A DNA stretch of 50,430 nt, taken from NCBI RefSeq assembly GCF_004799445.1, contig NZ_SSNA01000229.1, forward strand, positions 1 through 50,430, read 5' to 3'. The notes under the pieces are model-generated. The model did no database searches. It had not been told where the DNA came from and worked only from the letters and a program-made list of their open reading frames with translations. Source of the stretch: Bradyrhizobium sp. Its GTDB lineage: Bacteria; Pseudomonadota; Alphaproteobacteria; Rhizobiales; Xanthobacteraceae. Numbering within the stretch: position 1 is the first letter of the stretch; every line of letters starts with the position of its first letter. This document shows, piece after piece, positions 1 through 6,903 of the stretch. A program made the translations under genes and the position numbers.

Positions 1-937
1 GGAAAAATAACAACGCCACACTGGCCACCGTAATATCCAGGGCACGTTTGACGAAACGCTCTGCTCCGCTGAGAGGTGCACGCTGGATTTCGATGGCCAG
101 AACTCGCTGTCGCGCGGACGACTTAAAGTTCGTCAACGATCGAACCTGCATATCGGGCAACAATCGCGCCGCCACTGGAAGGGATTTTAATTCGTCGCGG
201 ACCAGTTCCATGCGGTGCACGTCACCCCAGGGCAACGCAAGCAATATCTCTCGGCAATTATGGCGCCGCACGAAATGGGCGACGGAATTAATAATACGTT
301 TGTCCGTCGCCGAGCGTACCAGTGGATCGTTTTCTCGACCCAGCGTAAAGCTGTTGATTTCTGATGCGCCAAAAAATGCCAGCAAGTCTTGCGGCTCTAG
401 AGCGGCCAATTCATCAAAATCACCAATTAGAACGACGTCGCGACGACCGATTGCTCCGGTCGACAATGCTTTGGCCAAACCATTCTTGGTAAGCTTGCGC
501 ACCCCCAACAAACCCACCGGTGCAAGAAAATAAAAGATCACGAAGGCACCGCGCGAATAGGCGACTCCAATCTTGAGAAGAAATGCGAAGAATGCGAGCA
601 ATAAGCCTGTCGTAAACCAGCAGACGAGAATTTGTCCGATCTCCACGCGAGGCTTGGCACTATCAGGAAAGTCGTAGTAACCGCTCCCGCTCATTCGCAA
701 AATGTGGATAAAGCTCGCCAGTAGTCCGACCGCACAATGCGGAAGGATATCGGGCATCGAATTACCTATCACCAGCTGATAGCCAATCCCGCTTACAACG
801 CTCGAAAGTAGAATGATAAATGCGTCGGCCGTGGACAGAAGATAAGGGATTGCATCGCTCGAGAAACTAGCCGGAGGGCGGCCCGCGGAGTCGTCGAGCT
901 GTCCCGGTTTGTCTCGAACATCCGACCCGATAAACAT
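1..937 (-). CDS. Exopolysaccharide sugar transferase (undecaprenyl-phosphate glucose phosphotransferase type), C-terminus outside window
   Basis: Reading the minus strand from the ATG at 937 gives 312 open codons to the left edge, so the gene is cut at its 3' end. The N-terminal part has several hydrophobic segments (about residues 30-55, 60-80, 100-125 and 135-150), then a soluble nucleotide-binding-like region (RRDVVLIGDFDELAAL). The last visible residues, VKRALDITVASVALLFF, match the membrane-entry helix at the start of the bacterial sugar transferase domain (PF02397). Family members move a sugar phosphate from a UDP-sugar onto undecaprenyl phosphate, the first step of exopolysaccharide or O-unit assembly at the inner membrane. 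An in-frame stop upstream of 937 leaves this ATG as the only good start; no strong ribosome site is visible. The catalytic domain lies outside the window, so the substrate cannot be inferred. Confidence 0.8.
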   Translation of the reverse strand, partial: MFIGSDVRDKPGQLDDSAGRPPASFSSDAIPYLLSTADAFIILLSSVVSGIGYQLVIGNSMPDILPHCAVGLLASFIHILRMSGSGYYDFPDSAKPRVEIGQILVCWFTTGLLLAFFAFLLKIGVAYSRGAFVIFYFLAPVGLLGVRKLTKNGLAKALSTGAIGRRDVVLIGDFDELAALEPQDLLAFFGASEINSFTLGRENDPLVRSATDKRIINSVAHFVRRHNCREILLALPWGDVHRMELVRDELKSLPVAARLLPDMQVRSLTNFKSSARQRVLAIEIQRAPLSGAERFVKRALDITVASVALLFF

Positions 938-1105
938 GATTACTGCCGCCGTTCACTGCCGCCATTTTGTCATCAGGAAGCACAAAAAAATTAAACTGCC
1001 AAACGACAATGTAACTCTTCGTTAATGGTCACAAGGATAGGCTCAGGCAGGGTGCGGCGCAACATTAATCTGTTGGGCGCCATTCGGTCCTGGAGCACAT
1101 AATAG

Positions 1106-1369
1106 ATGCTGCCGCTTTTATCATGCTGTGCGGGCGTCTACCTCGGCCTCCGTTTCAATATTTTAGCTTTACTGCCGTTCTCAATACTGGGGGCGGGGGC
1201 ATATATTTCTTCGTCTTGGTCGGCGGGTCAAAGCCTGTCCGACAGCGCAATTGTTCTGTTGTTGCCGATGATCTCAATTCAGGCTGGCTACATGGTCGGA
1301 CTGACCGCGCGCGGCGCCTACGGACAGCTTCTGGAACGGCTAAATATCCGCCAATCCAAGCAAGTCTGA
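1106..1369 (+). CDS. Small hydrophobic membrane protein, unknown function
   Basis: An 87-residue protein that I do not recognise as a named family. It has two or three hydrophobic stretches (about residues 3-12, 17-33 and 47-66) and a short basic C-terminus (ERLNIRQSKQV), consistent with a small inner-membrane protein. A GGAG lies 10 bases before the ATG. It is divergent from the exopolysaccharide sugar transferase, with about 170 bases between the two starts, so it could belong to the same surface-polysaccharide locus; that is inference from position only. The competing reading frames over the same DNA lack this regular hydrophobic pattern. Confidence 0.55.
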   Translation: MLPLLSCCAGVYLGLRFNILALLPFSILGAGAYISSSWSAGQSLSDSAIVLLLPMISIQAGYMVGLTARGAYGQLLERLNIRQSKQV

Positions 1370-1640
1370 CCCTACCAACGCCAGGGTTACGATTAGAAGT
1401 GCCTAGGGTTCCCTGGTGGTAGACCGCCAATACCCTGGCAGGACTCCGCCGAGCCATTTTGATTACCGGCTGGATGTACTCACCGAAACCCCGCCATTGA
1501 AAATGTCGCGACTAACTCCGGCGGAGTGCTAGACTACCATCTGGACTGACAGGTCATCTCCTGCGGCTTGAGTTGTCGAATGTACCGGCCGAAGTCCACC
1601 GGACGAGGCCGAGTTGGCCCGTGTCGCGTCAGACCAAGTT

Positions 1641-1793
1641 ATGAACGATGGAGATCTCCGCAAAGGAGACATTATTACAACCGACCGCGGCTTTTTGCAG
1701 TTTCGCGGATTGAAAGCAGACGGAAGCTACGACTTTGTCGCTGTTCCCAACCCCTTTTCGACTGACAAACGGAGCGCCATCAATTTCCGATGA
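1641..1793 (+). CDS. Small 50-residue protein, unknown function
   Basis: An ATG at 1641 opens a 50-codon frame ending in TGA at 1793. The product begins MNDGDLRKGDIITTDRGFLQ and continues with a GSYDFVAVPNPFS segment; it is hydrophilic and well mixed and looks like a small beta-rich domain, not a chance frame. I have the impression of similar short proteins in Bradyrhizobium but cannot name a family. TTG at 1614 is an in-frame alternative start; ATG is preferred. No membrane segment or signal peptide is visible. It stands alone, about 320 bases before an XRE regulator on the same strand. Confidence 0.5.
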   Translation: MNDGDLRKGDIITTDRGFLQFRGLKADGSYDFVAVPNPFSTDKRSAINFR

Positions 1794-2115
1794 CGATCGC
1801 CCTCAACTCCAACGTTTATGTAATCCGACAACCGCCTCAACGTCACGCCCGACGGCGGCAAGGCGCCTTCTAAAGGCACGCGGGGCTTGAACTGGAGGGG
1901 ACAAGCCGGCGACAAAACGCGGCAATCCGACAGCTTCCCTGCCCCAATCGAGTGTGCGGCCAGGGTGTATCCGCCCCCGCATGGGCGTCGCCATCGTTGA
2001 ACCATGTTTGACTTTCCCCCGACGTACCATTGCACCGAACAGGGTTTGGAAGTCGCAATTGGTCGATAGTCCAAAGGGCGAGGGCGATGCACACCGCGCA
2101 CGGACAAGCCGGGAC
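1794..2115. other. Intergenic stretch without a supported gene
   Basis: About 320 bases between the 50-residue protein and the XRE regulator. Several overlapping open frames cross it on both strands, but their products are arginine-, proline- and cysteine-rich without domain patterns, typical of chance frames in GC-rich DNA. I see no convincing promoter or terminator. The regulator's own frame stays open back to 1954, but its homology-like sequence begins only at 2116. Confidence 0.4.
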
Positions 2116-2403
2116 ATGAAGAAGACGAAATCAGAGATCGACGAATATATTGGCTCGCGAATACGCGAGTATCGGCTGTCGCTGCGCCTGACCCAGGAAC
2201 AGCTTGCCAGCGCGTTGAAAGTCTCGTTTCAGCAAGTTCAAAATTATGAAAAGGGAATAAACGGCATCAGCGCGGTGCGCTTGTTCGACATCTGCAAGAT
2301 TCTGAATGTCCCTTTGGCGTCGATGTTTCCGCCGGATGATCCGAAGGAGGCCGTCGTCCAACCGCCATTGGAGGATGAGGCAAAGCGCGGGACCACGCTT
2401 TAG
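2116..2403 (+). CDS. XRE-family helix-turn-helix transcriptional regulator
   Basis: A 95-residue protein that is almost entirely one HTH_3 (Cro/C1) domain. Residues about 10-70 contain IGSRIREYRLSLRLTQEQLA followed by the recognition helix VSFQQVQNYEKGINGISAVR and the closing LFDICKILNVPLASMF. Such single-domain proteins bind operator DNA as dimers; rhizobia carry many of them. I chose the ATG at 2116 (MKKTKSEIDEY) because the family normally starts a few residues before the first helix and the frame extension back to 1954 looks non-coding. The ribosome site is weak. There is no toxin, phage gene or obvious target beside it, so it is an orphan regulator. Confidence 0.8.
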   Translation: MKKTKSEIDEYIGSRIREYRLSLRLTQEQLASALKVSFQQVQNYEKGINGISAVRLFDICKILNVPLASMFPPDDPKEAVVQPPLEDEAKRGTTL

Positions 2404-2504
2404 ACTGCGGACGACGGCAGGCGCAGCCTGGGCGCGTGATAGCGGACATAGCGAGCGGCGGGACTCGCAGCGCAGCAAGACCACTCACTAGACCGTGTCG
2501 TGAC

Positions 2505-2924
2505 TTAATCGCTCGCCGTTGGCGCTTTCAAGTCCGGAAACCTGCTCAACGTCGCAGCCTTCAGGAATCTAAGATGCGTGATCGCAGCCGCAAGCTCCTT
2601 GACGCGACGTTGCCCATTGGCAATCTCGATGCCGAACAAATTCTGGTGGTGACTGTCGAGTGGTTCGCGCTCCAGATATTCGTCAGTTCCATTGCCAAGC
2701 GTCACCGCGGCACGCGCCAGCACATCCTCGACCCGTCGGTTGAGGCCCGATTGTTCCTGTTCCGCAGCAAGCAGTGCATTATCGACGGCGCGCAAAATGG
2801 CGCTGACGCGCGAATTATCAGTCTCGGCGTCGCGATCGGCTGAGCGCGCCCTGAACTCCTGATCACCCAGACGCTTCTTGAGGTAATTGCGTGCGCGAGC
2901 TCGTAAGAACAGCTGAAACATCAT
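2505..2924 (-). CDS. Hypothetical protein, helical, 139 residues
   Basis: I do not recognise a family. The product begins MMFQLFLRARARNYLKKRLG and is strongly charged and helical (NRRVEDVLARAAVTLGNGTD, then RRVKELAAAITHLRFLKA), with no membrane segment or signal peptide. It is convergent with the XRE regulator, from which about 100 bases separate it. The amphipathic heptad-like spacing suggests a small coiled-coil or helical bundle. Confidence that it is a gene comes from the regular amino-acid composition; the function is unknown. Confidence 0.6.
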   Translation of the reverse strand: MMFQLFLRARARNYLKKRLGDQEFRARSADRDAETDNSRVSAILRAVDNALLAAEQEQSGLNRRVEDVLARAAVTLGNGTDEYLEREPLDSHHQNLFGIEIANGQRRVKELAAAITHLRFLKAATLSRFPDLKAPTASD

Positions 2925-3253
2925 GGTATGTCCGGTTCAAACCGCAGCCATCGCGCCCAGTATAATTCAAATCACTCTATCTTGGTTAAAAAAGCCTAAA
3001 TCTCCGGGACGATCCGCATGGCTTCGACCAGTCACCGCCGCTCACCCGGTCCGTGTCTTGCCTGGGAGGTTCAGCCGAAAAGCCAAATCGGAGACCAGCC
3101 CATGGCACGGCCGCTATCCAATTGCTCAAGGTCAGCTGGGGGGTCCTCTCCGTCGCGTGAACCAGTTTATGCTGATTTTTTTCCGGTGTTTTTTTGTGCC
3201 GATTACGGGCGAGTGCGGCCGTGAAGTTTTCGTTCCGGCCGGTGCAGTCCTTC
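2925..3253. other. Intergenic stretch, probable promoter region
   Basis: About 330 bases with lower GC around 2955-3010, where a TATAAT-like hexamer on the plus strand (near 2959) and AT-rich DNA suggest the promoter zone of the minus-strand hypothetical gene ending at 2924. Short frames that cross it are low-complexity and unconvincing. A T-rich tract at 3175-3195 has no paired hairpin that I can see. Confidence 0.3.
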
Positions 3254-3406
3254 TCAGGTCCGGAAGAACGCGAACCAGATCACGCCGAGGATCAAAACCG
3301 CAAGGCCGGTGGAAACGACAAGCAGAGCAAGCACCGACGGTCCCGGTTCGGCCTGCCGCGCTTCGGTTGGCGTTTCGACGATCTGGCGCTGTTGTCGCGT
3401 TGCCAT
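3254..3406 (-). CDS. Small single-pass membrane protein, unknown function
   Basis: A 50-residue protein starting MATRQQRQIVETPTEARQAE, with a polar N-terminal half and one strong transmembrane helix (about residues 27-46, PSVLALLVVSTGLAVLILGV) ending FFRT. The upstream sequence carries GAGGG a few bases before this ATG, which decides the start over a longer frame from 3535 whose extra residues look non-coding. Topology is probably N-in with a short C-terminal tail. No family is recognised. It is transcribed away from the Ku gene. Confidence 0.6.
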   Translation of the reverse strand: MATRQQRQIVETPTEARQAEPGPSVLALLVVSTGLAVLILGVIWFAFFRT

Positions 3407-3651
3407 GGTGCCCTCGATTTCTTGTGTCACGCCAGAGGCCCCGCTCATTCGGCGCTGGGTACCGGGAGCAACGCATGATTTCCGATCATGTTCCGGCTTT
3501 GGGCTTTGGGGCCCGCCAATGTCAGGGAGCGTCACCTCGGAAAGAATGCGGCTCTATCGCGATTTGCGCCGGCGCCCCTTTTGATCAGGCTCCGAAACCA
3601 TCGGCCCCCGCCGCGGTTAACGCCATTAGGAGATTCTGCGCCCGGGCTTAT

Positions 3652-3679
3652 TTGAAACCCGGTTCGCCGGTGGTATCAT
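3652..3679 (+). promoter_or_regulatory. Predicted sigma-70-type promoter of the Ku gene
   Basis: TTGAAA at 3652-3657 and TATCAT at 3674-3679 are separated by 16 bases, close to the housekeeping consensus. The start codon of the Ku gene is 30 bases beyond the -10, with GGAG about 7 bases before the ATG at 3710. The promoter would give a short leader and agrees with Ku being a single-gene unit ended by its own terminator. Prediction only. Confidence 0.5.
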
Positions 3680-3709
3680 CGTTTTTGTTGCGTTTTTCGG
3701 AGTATCCCC

Positions 3710-4669
3710 ATGGCCCCCCGCGCCAACTGGAAGGGTTTCCTGCGCCTTTCCCTCGTGACCTGCCCGGTCGCCCTGTATCCGGCGACGTCGGACACCGAAA
3801 AGGTCAGCTTCAACCAGATCAACCGCAAGACCGGCCACCGGATCAAATACGCCAAGGTCGATGCGGACACCGGCGAGGAAGTCGCCTCCGAAGACATCAT
3901 GAAGGGCTACAAGGTCGACACCGACACCTACATCGAGATGTCGAAGGAAGAACTCGACGACATCGCGCTCGAATCGACGCACACGATCGAGATCGACGAG
4001 TTCGTGCCGAAAACCGACATCGACACCCGCTATCTGATCCGCCCCTATTATCTCGTGCCCGACGGCAAGGTCGGCCACGACGCCTTCGCGGTGATCCGTG
4101 AGACCGTTCGCAGCATGAACAAAGTCGCGATCGGCCGCGTCGTGCTGACCAACCGTGAGCACATCATCGCGCTGGAACCTCTCGGCAAGGGCCTGATGGG
4201 CACGCTGTTGCGCTACCCTTACGAGGTGCGCAGCGAAAAGGAATATTTCGACGATATCCAGGAGGTGAAGGTCACCAGGGACATGCTGGATCTCGCCAAA
4301 CACATCGTCGAGAAGAAGTCCGGATCGTTCGAGCCGGACAAATTCGAGGATCACTACGAATCCGCGCTGATCGATCTCATCAACAAGAAGCGCAGCGGCA
4401 TTCGCACCACGGCGAAAGCCGCGCCAAAGACTGGCGGCAACGTCATCAACCTGATGGATGCGCTCAAGCGCAGCCTCGCCAGCGAACGGCAGGCCCCTCC
4501 TCCGGCCAAGGCAAAAGGCAAGAAGCCGCGCAAGGCCGTCTCCGGCCAACGCGAGATGTTACTGCCGATCAGCGGCAAGCGTGTTGCGAAGGAAGAAGCC
4601 AAGACCCAAGCACCCAGGAAGGCCGAAAAACCTGGACGCGCGCCCGCCCGATCGAAAAAGGCCGGATAG
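3710..4669 (+). CDS. ku: Non-homologous end joining protein Ku
   Basis: A 319-residue bacterial Ku. The N-terminus MAPRANWKGFLRLSLVTCPV and segments such as RYLIRPYYLVPDGKVGHDAF and IGRVVLTNREHIIALEPLGK are typical of the Ku core (about residues 8-255), which forms a homodimeric ring around broken DNA ends and recruits ligase D. The C-terminal 60 residues are lysine-, proline- and alanine-rich (KAKGKKPRKA, APARSKKAG); such basic tails in bacterial Ku help DNA binding and threading. No ligD lies in the window, though it is usual for rhizobia to carry several ku genes, some apart from ligD. It has its own promoter and a terminator that overlaps its stop codon, so it is monocistronic. Length is normal for the family. 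Confidence 0.97.
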   Translation: MAPRANWKGFLRLSLVTCPVALYPATSDTEKVSFNQINRKTGHRIKYAKVDADTGEEVASEDIMKGYKVDTDTYIEMSKEELDDIALESTHTIEIDEFVPKTDIDTRYLIRPYYLVPDGKVGHDAFAVIRETVRSMNKVAIGRVVLTNREHIIALEPLGKGLMGTLLRYPYEVRSEKEYFDDIQEVKVTRDMLDLAKHIVEKKSGSFEPDKFEDHYESALIDLINKKRSGIRTTAKAAPKTGGNVINLMDALKRSLASERQAPPPAKAKGKKPRKAVSGQREMLLPISGKRVAKEEAKTQAPRKAEKPGRAPARSKKAG

Positions 4670-4697
4670 CGCAACAGCTGCGACGTCGGCCTTTTTT
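4655..4697 (+). terminator. Rho-independent terminator overlapping the end of ku
   Basis: AAAAAGGCCG (4655-4664) pairs with CGGCCTTTTT (4687-4696), followed by another T; inside it GCGCA and TGCG can extend the pairing. The left arm is inside the last codons of ku (the AAAAAGGCC codes for KKA), so the hairpin includes the TAG stop at 4667-4669. Confidence 0.7.
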
Positions 4698-4890
4698 GCA
4701 AGGCAACTAACCTCACTGCCAGTGCCACGTCTGGTCGCCGATGACGTCGTGAACTCCCGGAACAGTTCCAGCAGCCGCGCTGGCAAATGGCGGTCGGGAG
4801 GCAGAACAACGCCGCGCCAACCGGCGGCGATACGCATGTTCGCGCGTATCGCGGCGATGCGGGTGCTGAACGCGGAGAGATCGCAGGCCG

Positions 4891-5055
4891 CTATTTCAGC
4901 GAAGTATTGACCGAGGTGAATCTGGTGTTGAGGGTGCTGCCGATGCCGTTGACGGCGGTGACAATCACAATGCTCAGACCGGCCGCGATCAGGCAATATT
5001 CGATGGCCGTCGCGCCGGATTCGTCGCTCAGAAATCTTGAAATCAGCTGCTGCAT
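4891..5055 (-). CDS. Flp family type IVb pilin
   Basis: A 54-residue protein: MQQLISRFLSDESGATAIEY followed by a hydrophobic helix (CLIAAGLSIVIVTAVNGIGS) and a short polar tail. The DESGATAIEYGL-like pattern is the Flp/Fap pilin signature: prepilin peptidase cleaves after the Gly (G14 here) and Glu at +5 is kept (E19), with an adjacent Tyr. Mature subunits form tight-adherence (Tad) pili for surface attachment. An excellent AAAGGAG lies just before the ATG. No tad or cpa secretion genes are nearby, so this is an isolated extra pilin that presumably uses machinery encoded elsewhere. One oddity is Cys20 where many Flp pilins have Gly. Confidence 0.9.
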   Translation of the reverse strand: MQQLISRFLSDESGATAIEYCLIAAGLSIVIVTAVNGIGSTLNTRFTSVNTSLK

Positions 5056-5358
5056 TCAAAACTCCTTTGGCACGCCCCCACAGGATCCTGCCCCACCCGA
5101 CGCCCCGCTGAAATCTAGATATCAATGGTTGCGAGTACATTGATGAACACGCTGAAAGATGGGTTAACCAGACTGGCCGTTATTCTGGCATCTTTCCGCG
5201 GCTTTGCTTGGCGGAGCATGAGAGCCTGATCGGTGCCGATGCCCCGTTCAACGAGCGACCTAAAAGCGCGCGACCGGCTGGAAATCATGATTTGGATCAA
5301 ACAGATTGAAGCAAGAGTGCCCAATGTGGTTTGAGTAGTTCAACCACCGGCCTTGCCA
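5056..5358. other. Divergent regulatory region between the Flp pilin and the phosphorylase operon
   Basis: About 300 bases with no supported gene. The right part carries the FixK/FNR-like box described separately. The left part must contain the pilin promoter, but I see only one TTAA motif (5164-5167) and no clear -35/-10 pair. A 28-codon frame from 5142 is too short and undistinguished to call. Confidence 0.4.
5287..5300 (+). promoter_or_regulatory. FixK/FNR-type binding site upstream of the nucleotide salvage operon
   Basis: ATGAT-TTGG-ATCAA matches the TTGAT-N4-ATCAA consensus of FNR/FixK-family regulators except at the first base. Its centre is about 65 bases before the first start codon (5359), leaving room for a class II promoter whose transcript would begin near 5335; the -10 region is not obvious. 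In Bradyrhizobium, FixK2 activates genes under low oxygen, so this suggests microaerobic induction of the three genes downstream. Sequence match only. Confidence 0.55.
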
Positions 5359-6903
5359 ATGCACCCAGCCGACACAACCCGCCCGCAGCTGAAAATTCGA
5401 AGCGTCAATCTCGACACCGGACGCGAGAACGTGGTCGTCATTTCGCGGCAGTCGAAGGCGTTGCGCGCGGAGATCTTTCGCGGATTCAGCCGCGTCGAAC
5501 TGCGCCGCGACTCCAAAGTGCTGCTCGCCACCCTCCTCATCACCGACGACGACGCTCTCGTCGGCCCCGACCAAATCGGCCTTTCCGAGCCGGCGTTCCG
5601 GCGCTTCGCCGAACCCGCCGGCAATCTGGTGGCGGTGACGCCGGCGGCTCCGCCGGAAAGTCTCGAAGCGGTGCGCGCCAAGATCCGCGGCCAGGTCCTG
5701 AGCGCTCGGGAGATCACCGCAATCGTCAACGACCTCACGCACTATCGCTACTCCGACATGGAGGTCGCGGCGTTCCTGATCGGCTCCGCCAGTTTCATGA
5801 CCAGCGACGAGTTGATCGCCTTGACCCGGGCCATGGCCGAGGCGGGAACACAGCTGAAATGGACCAACCCGATCGTGGTCGACAAGCACTGCATTGGCGG
5901 CATTCCGGGCAACCGGACTTCCATGATCGTGGTGCCGATCGTGGCGGCCCACGGCCTGCCGATTCCGAAGACCTCCTCGCGCGCCATTACCTCTCCCGCT
6001 GGCACCGCCGATACGATGGAGGTGCTGGCCCGGGTCAATGTCGGCGCCGACGAGATGCAGGCCATTGTTGCGGCCTGCAACGGCTGTCTGGTTTGGGGCG
6101 GGCACGTCAACCTGTCTCCCGCCGACGATATCCTGATCTCGGTGGAGCGGCCGCTCAGCCTCGACACCCGCGAACAGATGGTGGCCTCGATCATGTCGAA
6201 GAAACTGGCGGCCGGTTCGACCCATTTGTTGATCGACCTGCCGGTCGGCCCCACCGCCAAGCTCACCAACGGCACCGAAGCCATGCGGCTGCGCAAGCTG
6301 TTCGAATTCGTCGGCGACCGCTTCGGCATAGCGGTGGAGGTGATCACAACCGACGGCCGCCAGCCGATCGGAAATGGCATCGGTCCCGTGCTCGAAGCCC
6401 GGGATGTCATGGCCGTTCTGGCCAACGATCCCGCAGCCCCGAGCGACCTGCGCGAAAAATCGCTGCGGCTCGCCGCCCATTTGCTGGAATACGATCCGAA
6501 GCTACGGGGCGGCGCCGGCTATGCTCGCGCCCGCGAACTGCTCGACAGCGGAGCGGCCCTCAAACAAATGCAAAAAATCATCGATGCGCAGGGGCCGTCG
6601 AACTGCAGCAACGGCCTTGGGGATCTGACCTTCGATGTGCCGGCCGGCAGCGATGGCGTCGTCTCCGGCATCGACTGTCTGCAGATGAACCGTCTGGCGC
6701 GAACCGCGGGCGCTCCGCTCGACAAGGGAGCCGGCATCCGGCTGTTCAAGAAGCTCGGCGACCGCGTCGAAAGCGGCGAGCCGCTGTATCGGGTTTACGC
6801 TTTCGATCCGTCGGGGCGCGATCTTGCGGTGGCGAGCGCGAAGATCGATACCGGCTACGCCATCGAAAATCCGACACCGCCTCGCGGCCCGGAAAAGCTG
6901 TGA
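5359..6903 (+). CDS. Thymidine/AMP phosphorylase family protein (long, archaeal-type architecture)
   Basis: A 514-residue member of the pyrimidine/thymidine phosphorylase family. The first about 90 residues form an extra N-terminal domain absent from ordinary DeoA (about 440 residues) but found in archaeal AMP phosphorylases. Then come the helical domain (about 100-165), the phosphate-binding region near DKHCIGGIPGNR (175-186) and the family signature SSRAITSPAGTADTMEVL (from residue 206). Family enzymes split nucleosides, or in the archaeal type nucleoside 5'-monophosphates, with phosphate, releasing the base and a ribose 1-phosphate or ribose 1,5-bisphosphate. The ATG at 5359 is used; a TTG two codons upstream is possible. 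Its TGA overlaps the GTG of the PRPP synthetase gene, implying translational coupling. Whether nucleosides or NMPs are the true substrate cannot be told from sequence alone. Confidence 0.9.
   Translation: MHPADTTRPQLKIRSVNLDTGRENVVVISRQSKALRAEIFRGFSRVELRRDSKVLLATLLITDDDALVGPDQIGLSEPAFRRFAEPAGNLVAVTPAAPPESLEAVRAKIRGQVLSAREITAIVNDLTHYRYSDMEVAAFLIGSASFMTSDELIALTRAMAEAGTQLKWTNPIVVDKHCIGGIPGNRTSMIVVPIVAAHGLPIPKTSSRAITSPAGTADTMEVLARVNVGADEMQAIVAACNGCLVWGGHVNLSPADDILISVERPLSLDTREQMVASIMSKKLAAGSTHLLIDLPVGPTAKLTNGTEAMRLRKLFEFVGDRFGIAVEVITTDGRQPIGNGIGPVLEARDVMAVLANDPAAPSDLREKSLRLAAHLLEYDPKLRGGAGYARARELLDSGAALKQMQKIIDAQGPSNCSNGLGDLTFDVPAGSDGVVSGIDCLQMNRLARTAGAPLDKGAGIRLFKKLGDRVESGEPLYRVYAFDPSGRDLAVASAKIDTGYAIENPTPPRGPEKL

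Noticed and set aside
48..533. Plus-strand open frame of 161 codons
   Set aside because: It lies antisense to the sugar transferase gene on the minus strand, whose product shows clear membrane helices and the start of a PF02397 domain; the plus frame is Ser/Arg-rich without any pattern.
1379..1441. Inverted GCCAGGGT / ACCCTGGC sequence downstream of the small membrane protein gene
   Set aside because: Arms are short and 40-50 bases apart without a T-run; chance is a fair explanation.
1727..2107. Overlapping minus-strand frames between the small protein and the XRE gene
   Set aside because: Their products are Arg/Pro/Cys-rich and lack domain or ribosome-site evidence; they look like GC-driven chance frames.
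5142..5228. A 28-codon frame (MNTLKDGLTRLAVILAS...) before the phosphorylase operon
   Set aside because: Too short and without a ribosome site or conserved-looking features; it could be a leader peptide but nothing supports that.
5331..6899. Extension of the PRPP synthetase frame back to 5331
   Set aside because: This part is a shifted frame over the phosphorylase gene; the real start is the GTG at 6900 that overlaps its stop.
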